Assembly (NCBI RefSeq): GCF_026672375.1
Contig: NZ_JAPPRA010000001.1
Coordinates: forward strand, 3,472,001 to 3,536,000
Length of the DNA stretch: 64,000 nucleotides
Origin: Caulobacter sp. SL161
Lineage (GTDB): Bacteria > Pseudomonadota > Alphaproteobacteria > Caulobacterales > Caulobacteraceae
Direction of reading: 5' to 3'
Both the position numbers and the translations under genes were made by a program. The notes under the pieces are model-generated. The model ran no database searches, was not told the origin of the DNA, and saw only the letters and a list, made by a program, of their open reading frames with translations. How positions within the stretch are numbered: position 1 is the first letter of the stretch; each line of letters begins with the position of its first letter. This document shows, piece after piece, positions 26,623 through 35,454 of the stretch.

Positions 26623-27708
26623 ATGCCGAAGCTCCCCCCTCTCCAGCCTGATTCCGACCAGATGCTGCACCTGGACGCCCTGCGTATCGTCGGGGCGGTG
26701 ATGATCGTGGTGTTCCACTTCAACCGGTTCATCAACCTGGACGGCCAATGGCAGTGGGCGGACGATACGATCAAGACGTTCAGCCTGATCGTCGACCTGT
26801 TCTTCTTCATCTCCGGCTATGTGATGGCCGCGATCTATACCGGCCGCCTGACCAGCTTCGCCGCCTATCGCGACTTCATCCAGAAGCGCGTGGCCAGGCT
26901 CGGGCCGCTGCACTGGGCCACCATGCTGGTGTTCATCGCCGTGGCCGCCGCCGGCGCGGCCGGCTGGATCCAGGACCGTGACCCGCGCCGCTATGACGTG
27001 GCCTGCATCGTGCCCAACATCGTCTTCGTCCACGCCTGGGGCGTCTGTCATTCCCAGACCTGGAACTTCGCCAGCTGGGCGATCAGCGCCGAGATGGGGA
27101 TGTATCTGGCGCTGCCGCTGATCTTCCTGCTGACCGCGCGCGGGCCATGGGTGACCCTGGGCGTGGCCCTGGCCTCGATCGCCATCATGCTGCAGACGCC
27201 GCACGGCGACCGGCCCTTCCACCAGTGGACCTGGGACTATGGCGTGCTGCGGGCCGTGCCCGGCTTCCTGATCGGCATGGCTGCCTTCCAGCTGCGCGAT
27301 CAGCTGGCCAGGATCCCGCGCCCGAACCTTCTGATGTGGCTGCTGCTGGGCGGCTATCTGGTTATGTCGTGGGCCGGCGTGGAGCGCACCATCCTGCTGT
27401 TCGTCGTCTACGCCGTGGGCCTCCTGGGCGTGGCCGCCGACGCCAAGGGCGCGCACGGCGGGGTCAGCCGGCGCCTGGCGCCCTGGGCGCAGCTGTCGTT
27501 CAGCCTGTACCTACTGCACCCCATCGCCCTGAAGATGGGCCTGGCCTGGGTGGGCCTGGGGATGTGGAACCTCAACGGCGACCTGATGCGCCTGTGGGTG
27601 CTGTTCTGGGTCGTGGCCCTGTTCCCGATCGCCTATCTGTCGCTGGTGTTCTTCGAGCGCCCGGCGCGGGACTGGCTGGCGAAGGTGGGGAAGAAGCAGG
27701 CGGCTTGA
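26623..27708 (+). CDS. Membrane acyltransferase, acyltransferase-3 family
   Basis: A 361-residue integral membrane protein with about ten hydrophobic segments. It belongs to the acyltransferase-3 (OafA/NodX-like) family, which transfers acetyl or similar groups to extracytoplasmic sugars. Typical features are the N-terminal HLDALRIVGAVMIVVFHFNR with the conserved His (residue about 36), the LFFFISGYVM helix, FIQKRVARLGPLHW, and a C-terminal LYLLHPIALK and PARDW end. It follows the GntR gene in the same direction after a repeat. A role in modifying surface or imported xylan sugars is possible but not shown. Confidence 0.88.
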   Translation: MPKLPPLQPDSDQMLHLDALRIVGAVMIVVFHFNRFINLDGQWQWADDTIKTFSLIVDLFFFISGYVMAAIYTGRLTSFAAYRDFIQKRVARLGPLHWATMLVFIAVAAAGAAGWIQDRDPRRYDVACIVPNIVFVHAWGVCHSQTWNFASWAISAEMGMYLALPLIFLLTARGPWVTLGVALASIAIMLQTPHGDRPFHQWTWDYGVLRAVPGFLIGMAAFQLRDQLARIPRPNLLMWLLLGGYLVMSWAGVERTILLFVVYAVGLLGVAADAKGAHGGVSRRLAPWAQLSFSLYLLHPIALKMGLAWVGLGMWNLNGDLMRLWVLFWVVALFPIAYLSLVFFERPARDWLAKVGKKQAA

Positions 27709-27709
27709 G

Positions 27710-27828
27710 CGCCCCCTCCGGCCCTCCGGGCCACCTCCCCCGCTCCGCAGGGGAGGAAGAAGCCGCCCCTTCCTGCCCCGCTTGCGGGGGCGGTGGCGCG
27801 CGGCGCAGCCGCGTGACGGAGGGGGCGC
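27710..27828. repeat. Family C intergenic repeat, copy 5
   Basis: GCGCCCCCTCCGGCC... to ...GTGACGGAGGGGGCGC between the convergent acyltransferase and HAD genes; it fills the whole gap. Confidence 0.8.
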
Positions 27829-27829
27829 T

Positions 27830-28531
27830 TTAGCGCGAAATCCCCTCCACCCACGCCGGCAGCTCGCTGATGCCGCCCAGCTCGACATAGCGCGAATGCC
27901 CCACAGGCGCGTCCGCCGCCTCGTGGGACCAGACCAGGGGATACGGGATCAAGGCGCCCCAGCAGCCGGCCTCCAGGGCCGGCAGGATGTCGGACCGCAT
28001 CGAGTTGCCCGCCATCACCGCCTGCTCCGCGCCCGTGCCGTAACGGTCGAACACCCGGCGGTAGGTGCTGGCGTCCTTTTCGGACACGATCTCGACGGCG
28101 ACGAAATAGTCGCCCAGGCCCGACGAGGCCAGCTTCTGCTCCTGGTGCAGGAGGTCGCCCTTGGTGATCAGGATCAGGCGATAGCGGTCCGACAGCGTCG
28201 AGAGCGCGTTCTCCACGCCCGGCAGCGGCTCGATCGGCTCGGTCAGCATCTCGCGGCCGACGGCCAGGATCTCGCGGATCACGCGGGTGTCGACCGCCCC
28301 GTCGGTGACCTCCAGCGCCGTCTCGATCATCGACAGGGTGAAGCCCTTGGCCCCGTAGCCATAGACCCGCAGGTTGCGCTTCTCGACGGCCGTCAGCTGG
28401 GCCTCGATCTTCGCAGGATCGCCGTGCTCGGACAACAGCTCCAGGAAGCGGGCGTGGGACAGGCGGAACAGGCTCTCGCAGTGCCACAGGGTGTCGTCGG
28501 CGTCGACGCCGACGGTCGTGATCGTGCTCAT
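27830..28531 (-). CDS. HAD-superfamily hydrolase
   Basis: A 233-residue haloacid-dehalogenase-fold phosphatase. Motif I VDADDTLW (nucleophile Asp and acid Asp, residues 9-16), motif II in LILITKGDLLHQEQKL and motif IV in AVMAGNSMRSDILPAL are intact. A helical cap is inserted after motif I, typical of YjjG-like or FMN-type phosphatases. It would hydrolyse small phosphorylated metabolites; the substrate is unknown. An ATG four codons upstream (28543) is an equally possible start. It is divergent from the TPR gene and convergent with the acyltransferase. Confidence 0.88.
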   Translation of the reverse strand: MSTITTVGVDADDTLWHCESLFRLSHARFLELLSEHGDPAKIEAQLTAVEKRNLRVYGYGAKGFTLSMIETALEVTDGAVDTRVIREILAVGREMLTEPIEPLPGVENALSTLSDRYRLILITKGDLLHQEQKLASSGLGDYFVAVEIVSEKDASTYRRVFDRYGTGAEQAVMAGNSMRSDILPALEAGCWGALIPYPLVWSHEAADAPVGHSRYVELGGISELPAWVEGISR

Positions 28532-28645
28532 GGCGGCAGGCATAGCAGGCGCTCAAGGGACGGTCCTCGGGGAATTTGCGCCTTGGCGGTTGTGGTCCGC
28601 CGCCGGGAGCGCCAAAGACTGGACAGGGAGCAATTGCGGCGCGCC

Positions 28646-30139
28646 ATGACCGATCTCGTGACCAACCAGGCCTGGACGCTCATCGACAACGGGCGAGCCG
28701 CCGACGCCCTGCGCCTGACCACGGGTCCCGCCGCCCTGCCCCAGGCCGCGCCCAGCCTCCTGATGGCCCACGCCGCGGCGCTGAAGGCGATGGGCCGGAC
28801 CGACGAGGCCCTGGCGTTCAACCGCCGCGCGGTGGCACGCGCGCCCGGCGACCGCTTCGCCTGGTACAATCTGGCCGCCACCCTGGGGGATCTGGCGATC
28901 GACGACGAGGCCGAGGGCGCGGCGCGCAAGACCATTGCGCTGGGCCTCGACGTCCCCGAGGTGCGGCTCGTTTTGGGCAAGGCGCTACAGGGCCTGCACC
29001 GCTATGACGAGACCGAGGCGACCTTCGCCCGCGCCCTGGCCGCCCGGCCCAACGACGCCGCCGTTCATCTCAATCTGGCCCAGCTGCGCTGGATGCGCTC
29101 GGGTCAGAGCGAGGCGGCGCTGGCCCCGCTCGACGCCGCCATCGCCCGCTATCCCGCCGACGTCACCCTGCGCACGATCCGCAGCAACGTCCTGACCTTC
29201 GCCGGCGACCATGCCGGGGCCGACACCACGCTGGAGGACGCTCTGGCCCGCGCGCCGGGCGATCTGACGGCTCGCATCGCCGCAGCGCGAGCGGCCGGCG
29301 CCGTGGGCGACCGGGCGCGGATGCTGGCCCACGCGCGCGAGGCCGTGCGCCTGGCGCCGGGCGCGCCGGAAAGCCAGACGGTCCTCTGCGAGGCCCTGTT
29401 GGCCGAGGGCCAGGCCGACGCCGCCGCGCAGGTGGCCGAGGCCCTGGTCGCCGACGCGCCTGACGATCAGTACGCGCTGGTGCTACGCAACACCGCCTGG
29501 CGGATCACCGGCGATCCCCGGGGCGATCTCTACCGCGACTACGCCGCCCTGGTGCGGACCGACACTCTGGACACGCCGGACGGTTGGGAGAGCCTCGAGG
29601 CCTTCCTCGACGCCCTGCGCGACCGGATGCTGGACCTGCACGATCTGAAGACCCACCCGCTGAACCAGTCCCTGCGGGGCGGCAGTCAGGTGCCGTCGCT
29701 GGACCGCTCGCGCGATCCGCTGGTGCAGGCCTTCTTCGCCTCGGCGCGCAAGGCCGTGGCGCGGTATGTCGAGGCGCTGGGCGCGGGCCAGGATCCGATC
29801 CGTCGGCGGCGCGCGGCCGACTTCGCCTTCGCGGGCGGCTGGTCGGTGCGGCTGCGGTCCGAGGGCTTCCACGCCGACCACGTGCATCCGCGCGGCTGGA
29901 TCTCGTCGGCCTTCTATCTGGACCTGCCGGGCCGCTTCGACGACGAGACCACCCGCGCCGGCTGGCTGCGCTTTGGCCGTCCAGGCTGCCTGACGCAGCC
30001 GCCCCTCGAGGCCGAGCATTTCATCAAGCCCGAGCGTGGGATCCTGGCCCTGTTCCCCTCGTGCCTGTGGCACGGCACCCAGCCGTTCACGGACGCCGAC
30101 CACCGCCTGACGATCGCCTTCGACGTCGTTCCGCGCTGA
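28646..30139 (+). CDS. TPR protein fused to a C-terminal 2OG-Fe(II) oxygenase-like domain
   Basis: A 497-residue protein. Residues about 1-290 are tetratricopeptide-like helical pairs (ALAFNRRAVARAPGDRFAWYNL, ATFARALAARPNDAAVHLNL). Residues about 340-497 form a putative 2-oxoglutarate/Fe(II) oxygenase: iron ligands His409-x-Asp411 in FHADHVHP and His476 in CLWHGTQPF, with the Arg of HRLTIAFDV for 2-oxoglutarate. The layout resembles predicted protein hydroxylases, with the TPR part binding the target. The frame is open for 288 more codons upstream, but that part overlaps the HAD gene antisense and is low in protein-like composition, so the ATG at 28646 (GGGAG 15 bp before it) was taken. The target is unknown. 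Confidence 0.82.
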   Translation: MTDLVTNQAWTLIDNGRAADALRLTTGPAALPQAAPSLLMAHAAALKAMGRTDEALAFNRRAVARAPGDRFAWYNLAATLGDLAIDDEAEGAARKTIALGLDVPEVRLVLGKALQGLHRYDETEATFARALAARPNDAAVHLNLAQLRWMRSGQSEAALAPLDAAIARYPADVTLRTIRSNVLTFAGDHAGADTTLEDALARAPGDLTARIAAARAAGAVGDRARMLAHAREAVRLAPGAPESQTVLCEALLAEGQADAAAQVAEALVADAPDDQYALVLRNTAWRITGDPRGDLYRDYAALVRTDTLDTPDGWESLEAFLDALRDRMLDLHDLKTHPLNQSLRGGSQVPSLDRSRDPLVQAFFASARKAVARYVEALGAGQDPIRRRRAADFAFAGGWSVRLRSEGFHADHVHPRGWISSAFYLDLPGRFDDETTRAGWLRFGRPGCLTQPPLEAEHFIKPERGILALFPSCLWHGTQPFTDADHRLTIAFDVVPR

Positions 30140-30162
30140 GGGCCAGGGCGCCAAGACGGTTG

Positions 30163-30256
30163 GAAATCCTCGTCCTTCGACAAGCTCAGGATGAGGATTT
30201 TGTGCAAGCCGAGTCAGCAGTCGTCCTCACCCTGAGCTTGTCGAAGGGCGAGGACG
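30163..30256. repeat. Family E intergenic repeat (CCTTCGACAAGCTCAGG), copy 1
   Basis: TCCTCGTCCTTCGACAAGCTCAGGATGAGGA-type arm (shown in part: CTTCGACAAGCTCAGG) and its inverted partner CCTGAGCTTGTCGAAGGGCGAGGA, separated by about 30 bp. A second copy is at 35271-35363, on the other side of the second TonB receptor region. Confidence 0.8.
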
Positions 30257-30295
30257 GCCGCCACGACACGATCAACACTCAACCCCAAACCGCCC

Positions 30296-30328
30296 AAAAG
30301 AAAACCCGCCTCAATCGCTTGAGGCGGG
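30296..30328 (-). terminator. Rho-independent terminator of the second TonB receptor gene
   Basis: On the minus strand CCCGCCTCAA-GCGA-TTGAGGCGGG is a perfect 10-bp stem with a 4-nt loop, followed by TTTTCTTTT. It is 48 bp beyond the receptor stop codon. A second GC hairpin (30347-30368) lies between them. Confidence 0.88.
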
Positions 30329-30376
30329 CCTTCGAAACCGGGTGTCCCCGCCGCCGAAACGGCGGGGATTGACCGA

Positions 30377-33298
30377 TTAGTAGCGCAGGCGGGCGTTCAG
30401 GAAGAACGTCCGGCCCAGCACGTCGTACGTGGCGGGGTAACCGCTGTTCGACGGCGAGGCGTTGCCGCCGAGGATCGGATAGGCTTCCTGGGTCAGGTTA
30501 CGCACGCCGCCGGTGAAGGCGAGGTTGTCGTTCACGTTCCAGTCGGCCGACAGATCCCAGTAGTTCTTCGCGCCGATACGCTCGACGGTGAACTTGCTGG
30601 CGGGGTTGTCGTCCAGCACGTCGTCCAGGTGGTTCCAAACCACGTTCACGCCGAACTGGTTGTGGGTCCAGTTCAGGGTCGAGCGCAGCTTGTGACGCGG
30701 AGTCGGGTTACCGCAACGCGTACCGAACTTATCGGCGCACTTGATCGGCGCCGAGATTTCGTCCGGCGTCGTCGTCGAGTCCCAGGTGTTGGTGTACAGC
30801 GAGCGGAACGCCAGCGAACCCCAATCCGGCAGACCCAGTTGTTCCAGGGTCGTGCGGTAGGTGACGCCGAGGTCGAAGCCCGAGGTCGTGATCGTGGCGA
30901 CGTTCTGCGCGGTGAGCGAGACGTAGTCGATCGAGCCGTTCGAGAGGCGCTTGATGGCCTGGCAGTACGGCGAGTTCGGGTTGCCCTTCACGATCGGGCC
31001 GTAGCAGACGTTCATGACGTTGGCGGCGCTGCCGCCGAAGTTGGCGATGGCGTCCGTGATCTCGATGTCGAAATAGTCACCGGTGATCGAGAAGCCCGGC
31101 AGCCACGACGGGGTGTACACGAAGCCGGCCGTGAAGGTCTTGCCTTCTTCCGGACGCAGGTTCGGGTTGCCGCCCGACAGGGTCTGGGTCTGCTGGTTGG
31201 CGTTGATCTGGCCGACGACGCTGGCCGAGACGCCCGAAGCGACGCAGGCGGCGGCGATCGAGGCGGTCGGCGCACCCCGGGCCGAGCACGGGTCGGTGGC
31301 GGTCGGGAAGCCGTTGCTCTGCGGCGCGTAAAGTTCGCCGATCGACGGAGCGCGGATCGCCTTGTTGTACGACGCGCGCAGCATCAGGTCGTCGAACACC
31401 TTCCACGAACCCGCGACCTTGTAGGTCTGGGTCGCCTTGGATTGACCGGTGTAGTCCGAGGTACGGCCGGCCAGTTCCAGGTCCAGCGACTTGACCAGCG
31501 GCAGGTCCTTCAGCAGCGGGACCAGCACTTCGGCGTAACCTTCGTACACGTCGAAGCGACCGGAGACCGGCGGGCTGGCGTTGAAGCCCGTCAGGTTGCC
31601 CGTGGCCAGGTCTTGGCTGGGGTTGAAGGCGAACTCTTCAGCGCGATACTCGAAGCCGACGGCGAAGCCGATCGGGCCGGCGGGCAGCGAGAACTGGTTC
31701 TCGGTGTCACCGTTGATGCTGAAGCCACCGTACATCTGCTCGTAGTCTTGCGACGAGTTGATGCGGGTCTTGATGAAGTTGGCCGCAGCCGCCGACATCG
31801 TGCCTTGACCGAAGATGTTGACCGGGACGCAACCGCCCGACGGATCGGCGCAGCCGGTGCCGGCGGCGTTCAGCAGCAGGCCTTGCTGGATACGGACCAG
31901 GCTGGTGTCGCCCAGCAGCGTGTTGCTGCCATGGGTGTTGCCGTACTGGTAGTAGATGTCGAAGCCGCCGTTGATGGCTTCGATGTCGCCCTTCAGGCCC
32001 AGTTGCATCTGGAAGCCCGAGAAGTTGAAGGACGAAACGCGCGGACCCACGTCGCTGAGACGCTTGTTGAACACGCCCGTGACGGTGTCGAAGATGCCGT
32101 CGCCGTCGGTGTCGACGTCGGTGTAGGTGCCGGTCGCCCAGGGGCTGGAGGCCGGGATCGAGTAACTCGACGCCGAACCCAGGCTGTTCAGAGCGGTCTT
32201 GGCGGCCGTCGTCAGGAACGGGTTGTTGTCCAACGTGAAGCGGAAGATACGGCTGCCGACCGGGGTCGGGGCCAGCTGGGTGACGACCTTCGAGTTGACG
32301 AAGTTGCCCTTGGCGTAGGCGGTCAGGCCCGGCTTGATCTCGTAGGTGGCCAGCGAGGTCACCGAGAAACGCTCTTGCGGGGTCTGCAGATAGTTGACCG
32401 GCGCGAAGTTGTAGGTGTCGTTGGCCGCGTCATACAGGCGAACGTCGCCGGTCGGCAGGAAGTAGGCCGAGTTGGCGGCGTTGTTGGCGACGCCCGGCAG
32501 GGTCACGAAGCGACCGGCCACGAACGGATCGACGCGGCCCGGCTCCATCGAGCCCGAACCCGACGGGACAAAGCCGGTGCGGGCGGCGTTGTCGCCCCAG
32601 GCGCGGCTCAGCATGCCGCCGCGCTCGCCTTGGGTCAGGGCTTCGCGCTTGTTGTAGCCGAGGCTCAGGACGACGTTGCCCTTACGATCGGCGAAGTTGG
32701 CGCCCATCGTCAGGTCGGCCGAGTAGATCGGCGCTTCGCCGCCATCGGTTTCCGAATAGCCGGCCGAGAACTCGAGACCCTCGAAGTCGTTCTTCAGGAT
32801 GAAGTTGACGACGCCCGAGATGGCGTCCGAACCGTAAACGGCCGAGCCGCCGCCCGACACGACGTCGATGCGCTTGATCAGCGCCGGCGGGATCAGGTTC
32901 AGGTCGACGCTGCCGGCCTGGGTGGTCGGGGTCTGGCGCTTGCCATCCACCAGCACCAGGGTGCGGTTCGAGCCGAGGCCGCGCAGGTTCACCGTGGCGG
33001 TGCCGTTGCTACCGTTGTTTACGGTCGAGGTGATGCCCGGAACCGCCTGCGGCAGGGTGTTCAGCAGGTTTTCGGTGTTCACCACGCCCGACTGCTTCAG
33101 CTCCTTGTCGCCGACTTGGGCGACCGGGCTGGCCGAGGTCAGGTCAGCGCGCGCGATGCGCGAACCGGTGACGACGATTTCTTCGACCTGGGCCGGTTCT
33201 TCAGCCTGTTGCGCCCAAGCAGCGGCGGCCGGCAGCATGACGCCGCACAGGATGGAAGAGGCCAACAGGCTCTTTCGACGGCTAACAAAACCCAACAA
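30377..33298 (-). CDS. TonB-dependent outer-membrane receptor with TTG start
   Basis: A 973-residue TonB-dependent receptor. After a signal peptide (VSRRKSLLASSILCGVMLP...AWA, residues about 5-30) come VEEIVVTGSRI, a plug with VNLRGLGSNRTLVLVDGKR and VVSGGGSAVYGSDAISGVVNF, and a 22-strand barrel ending in an aromatic residue (FFLNARLRY). The start is set at the TTG at 33298: an AGGAGGTGG-like box (GGAGG) stands 6 bp upstream, whereas the ATG 16 codons earlier has none and would precede this box. DTDGDGIFD at about residue 395 resembles a calcium-binding loop in an extracellular part. It stands alone with its own terminator. A XylR-like operator is about 410 bp upstream. The ligand is unknown. 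Confidence 0.88.
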   Translation of the reverse strand: MLGFVSRRKSLLASSILCGVMLPAAAAWAQQAEEPAQVEEIVVTGSRIARADLTSASPVAQVGDKELKQSGVVNTENLLNTLPQAVPGITSTVNNGSNGTATVNLRGLGSNRTLVLVDGKRQTPTTQAGSVDLNLIPPALIKRIDVVSGGGSAVYGSDAISGVVNFILKNDFEGLEFSAGYSETDGGEAPIYSADLTMGANFADRKGNVVLSLGYNKREALTQGERGGMLSRAWGDNAARTGFVPSGSGSMEPGRVDPFVAGRFVTLPGVANNAANSAYFLPTGDVRLYDAANDTYNFAPVNYLQTPQERFSVTSLATYEIKPGLTAYAKGNFVNSKVVTQLAPTPVGSRIFRFTLDNNPFLTTAAKTALNSLGSASSYSIPASSPWATGTYTDVDTDGDGIFDTVTGVFNKRLSDVGPRVSSFNFSGFQMQLGLKGDIEAINGGFDIYYQYGNTHGSNTLLGDTSLVRIQQGLLLNAAGTGCADPSGGCVPVNIFGQGTMSAAAANFIKTRINSSQDYEQMYGGFSINGDTENQFSLPAGPIGFAVGFEYRAEEFAFNPSQDLATGNLTGFNASPPVSGRFDVYEGYAEVLVPLLKDLPLVKSLDLELAGRTSDYTGQSKATQTYKVAGSWKVFDDLMLRASYNKAIRAPSIGELYAPQSNGFPTATDPCSARGAPTASIAAACVASGVSASVVGQINANQQTQTLSGGNPNLRPEEGKTFTAGFVYTPSWLPGFSITGDYFDIEITDAIANFGGSAANVMNVCYGPIVKGNPNSPYCQAIKRLSNGSIDYVSLTAQNVATITTSGFDLGVTYRTTLEQLGLPDWGSLAFRSLYTNTWDSTTTPDEISAPIKCADKFGTRCGNPTPRHKLRSTLNWTHNQFGVNVVWNHLDDVLDDNPASKFTVERIGAKNYWDLSADWNVNDNLAFTGGVRNLTQEAYPILGGNASPSNSGYPATYDVLGRTFFLNARLRY

Positions 33299-33891
33299 AT
33301 TCCACCTCCAAAAACTTGACGTGGCGCCGCCTGAAACGGCGCGCACGCTCCCCCCCGGTTCTTAACGAACAGGGCATTGAGCGCAGGAAGGCTGTGTCAG
33401 GGGCATGGGTCAATCGCGCCACGCGCGGGAGACGCAAGAATTCTTCGCCAGTGTCTCAAATGCGACACATTCGCGCATTCCGGCGCCCTAATGGGATGAA
33501 AAGGCCAACAAATTTTCGGCAAGCAGCGCGGGAAAATGGCTACAGTCTTGTGACATTCGCCCGTGTTGACGAAACGTCACGCGCAAGACAGCGCAGCGCC
33601 GGGGGGCGACACACACACGCCTCGACTAGGGAAATTTCTGCCAATTCTAAAGAACCGTGAAATTTCGGCGCCGCTGGCCGTGGCGAACGAAGTTCCTTGA
33701 TCGGCGGTAACGCTAACTTTCGCGTGAATACATGTTCGCAGCCCGTGTACATGTTCGCAATTCGAAGCCGCCGCCAGATCTAGGCTCGGCGACCGGAAAA
33801 AGTCGCAGGCGGTTGCGCCGCGACAAGAAGCATCGCTTCAATAGCCGCGCGGCGACATTGCGCCGCCCGCCTGTCGCGTATCCGAGCTCGA
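33299..33891. other. Gene-free divergent region of 593 bp before TonB receptor 2 and the 2OG oxygenase
   Basis: Lower in G+C than its surroundings and without a convincing open frame. It holds the GGAGGTGG ribosome-binding site of the receptor (33303-33311), the repeated word TGCGACACATTCGCGCATTC around 33470, AGTGTCTC, and a XylR-like site (33705-33718). The words TACATGTTCGCA/ATACATGTTCGCA appear twice at 33727-33757, a short direct repeat that may be a further binding site. Confidence 0.6.
33705..33718. promoter_or_regulatory. XylR-like operator before TonB receptor 2 / 2OG oxygenase
   Basis: CGGTAACGCTAACT keeps the 12-bp core GNTANCGNTANC exactly and differs only at the two outer bases. 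It is 174 bp before the 2OG oxygenase start and about 410 bp before the receptor start. Confidence 0.5.
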
Positions 33892-34623
33892 ATGCCCCAG
33901 CACCCGCCCCTGAGAATCAACACAGACCTGCCGATCGAGGCCTTCGCCGAGCGGTTCGCGCGGGACGGCTATGTGCAGATTCCCGTGTTCCTGGCGCCGC
34001 AGGACGCAGAGGCCGTCGCCGCCCTGCTGGACCCGCTGACCTGGAACATCGTCGCGCCCGACGAGGCGTCCGAAACGCTGGTGATCACCCCCGAGGTCAT
34101 CAAGAAGTTCGGCGAGGCCCAGGTGCGCCAGTTCCTGCAAGGCGCGCTGCGCCGGGCCGGCAAGGGCTTCTCGTTCGTCCACATGTCCTACGCGCTGCAG
34201 GACGAGTACCTGCGGGCGCCGCAGACCCCGGTCCATCGCGCGACCGAGTTCCTGGAGAGCCGCGCTTTCCTCGACTTTGGCGGTCAGGTGGTCGGTGCGC
34301 CGGACGTCACCGGCGTGCGCGTCCAGGCCTCCTACTATCGCCCCGGCGACTTTCTGACGGTGCACGACGACAGCCATCGCCAGGACCACCGCCTGGCGGC
34401 CTTCACCCTGGGCTTCACCCGGCGCTGGCGTCCCGACTGGGGCGGCCAGCTCCTGTTCCACGACGCCGACGGCAATGTGACGCGCGGACTGGCGCCGGGC
34501 TTCAACGTGCTGACCCTGTTCAAGGTGCCCGCCTCCCACTCGGTGGCCCAGGTCGCCAGCTACGCCGAAGCCAAGCGCCTGTCGCTGACCGGCTGGCTGC
34601 TGGGCGATAAGGACCCCGCCTGA
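33892..34623 (+). CDS. 2OG-Fe(II) oxygenase (prolyl-4-hydroxylase-like)
   Basis: A 243-residue 2-oxoglutarate/Fe(II)-dependent dioxygenase. The iron triad is His158-x-Asp160 (LTVHDDSH) and His216 (PASHSV); Arg229 in KRLSLTGWL should bind 2-oxoglutarate, and WGGQLLFHDADG is the usual strand before the distal His. The layout is that of prolyl hydroxylase or Tpa1/OGFOD1-like proteins. In many Caulobacter and Xanthomonas genomes such genes accompany TonB receptors, and here it is divergent from one; the function is unknown. Its TGA overlaps by one base the ATG of the next gene, so the two are translationally coupled. Confidence 0.87.
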   Translation: MPQHPPLRINTDLPIEAFAERFARDGYVQIPVFLAPQDAEAVAALLDPLTWNIVAPDEASETLVITPEVIKKFGEAQVRQFLQGALRRAGKGFSFVHMSYALQDEYLRAPQTPVHRATEFLESRAFLDFGGQVVGAPDVTGVRVQASYYRPGDFLTVHDDSHRQDHRLAAFTLGFTRRWRPDWGGQLLFHDADGNVTRGLAPGFNVLTLFKVPASHSVAQVASYAEAKRLSLTGWLLGDKDPA

Positions 34624-35180
34624 TGAGACCCTCCGCCATGCTCGCCCCCGCCCCTGCCCTGGCCCTCGCCCTCGCCGCCCTGGCCCTCACCGCCGGCGCC
34701 GCCCTGGCCCAGACCGCGCCCGAACCCGATGTCATCAAGGCGCTGAAGGCCTGCAGCGCGATCAAGGCCGACGGCGAGCGCCTGGCCTGTTACGACAAGG
34801 CCGCCCAGTCGGTGACCAAGGCCCAGGAGACCGGCGAGGTCATCATCATCGACAAGCAGACGGCCCGCGCCGCGCGCCGCCAGGCGTTCGGCCTGGAGCT
34901 GCCTACCCTGTCGATCCTGGATCGCGGCGCCGACAAGGCTGAGACCGAGACTCTGGAGGCCGTCGTCAAGGCCGCGCGCGCCGACGCCGAAGGCCGCTTG
35001 GTCGTCACGCTCGAAGACGGCGCGGTCTGGCGCCAGATCGACGGCGAAGTTCTGGGCAAGCCTCCCAAGGCCGGGACCACCGTCGAGATCCGCAAGGCCG
35101 CCATGGGCAGCTATCGGATGAAGGTCGGAAGCCAGCCGGCGATCCGCGTGCGCCGCAGCGAAGCCGGCCCGGCCCGCTGA
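34623..35180 (+). CDS. Secreted protein of unknown function with CxxI...RLxCYD motif
   Basis: A 185-residue protein with a signal peptide (residues 1-30, ending GAALAQ). The mature part begins with ALKACSAIKADGERLACYDKAA, a short motif with two Cys that recurs in various proteobacterial envelope proteins. It continues with a helical stretch and a small beta-rich C-terminal part (LVVTLEDGAVWRQIDG, SYRMKVGSQPAIRVRR) that looks like a single SH3-like or OB-like barrel. The start overlaps the stop of the 2OG oxygenase gene (TGATG), so both are made together. No function can be assigned. Confidence 0.8.
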   Translation: MRPSAMLAPAPALALALAALALTAGAALAQTAPEPDVIKALKACSAIKADGERLACYDKAAQSVTKAQETGEVIIIDKQTARAARRQAFGLELPTLSILDRGADKAETETLEAVVKAARADAEGRLVVTLEDGAVWRQIDGEVLGKPPKAGTTVEIRKAAMGSYRMKVGSQPAIRVRRSEAGPAR

Positions 35181-35270
35181 ACGCGCGGCTCTTTGCGGGT
35201 TCGGCGCCCGACGGGTGAGCACCCGGCGCCGTTGATTTAGTCCGTCGGGCGTCAACGACGCAGCAGACGA

Positions 35271-35363
35271 CATCCTCACCCTTCGACAAGCTCAGGGTGA
35301 GGACGACTGTTGGCGCATGTTTGCGGGTGATCCTCATCCTGCGCTTGTCGAAGGGCGAGGATT
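35271..35363. repeat. Family E intergenic repeat, copy 2
   Basis: CATCCTCACCCTTCGACAAG (then CTCAGGGTGAGGA) and its inverted partner TCCTCATCCTGCGCTTGTCG (then AAGGGCGAGGAT). Same unit as 30163-30256. Confidence 0.8.
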
Positions 35364-35392
35364 TCCAGCCGGACTCAAGCCGAAATCTTGGC

Positions 35393-35443
35393 TAGAGCGT
35401 GAGGCCGAAAGTGGGAACCGGTTTCGGCTATTCTCACGCTCTA
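35393..35443. repeat. Family F palindrome (TAGAGCGTGA...TCACGCTCTA)
   Basis: TAGAGCGTGAGGCCGAAA and its inverted partner TTTCGGCTATTCTCACGCTCTA (read 20 at a time) around GTGGGAACCGG. This palindrome type is widespread in alphaproteobacteria. Confidence 0.8.
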
Positions 35444-35454
35444 AATATTTGATC

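Noticed and set aside
27782..28645. Upstream 288-codon extension of the TPR/2OG oxygenase frame
   Set aside because: Overlaps the HAD gene on the other strand and a repeat, and has no domain; the ATG at 28646 gives a sensible TPR start.
30629..33319. 896-codon open frame opposite TonB receptor 2
   Set aside because: Antisense shadow with the same biased composition; the receptor has signal peptide, plug and barrel motifs.
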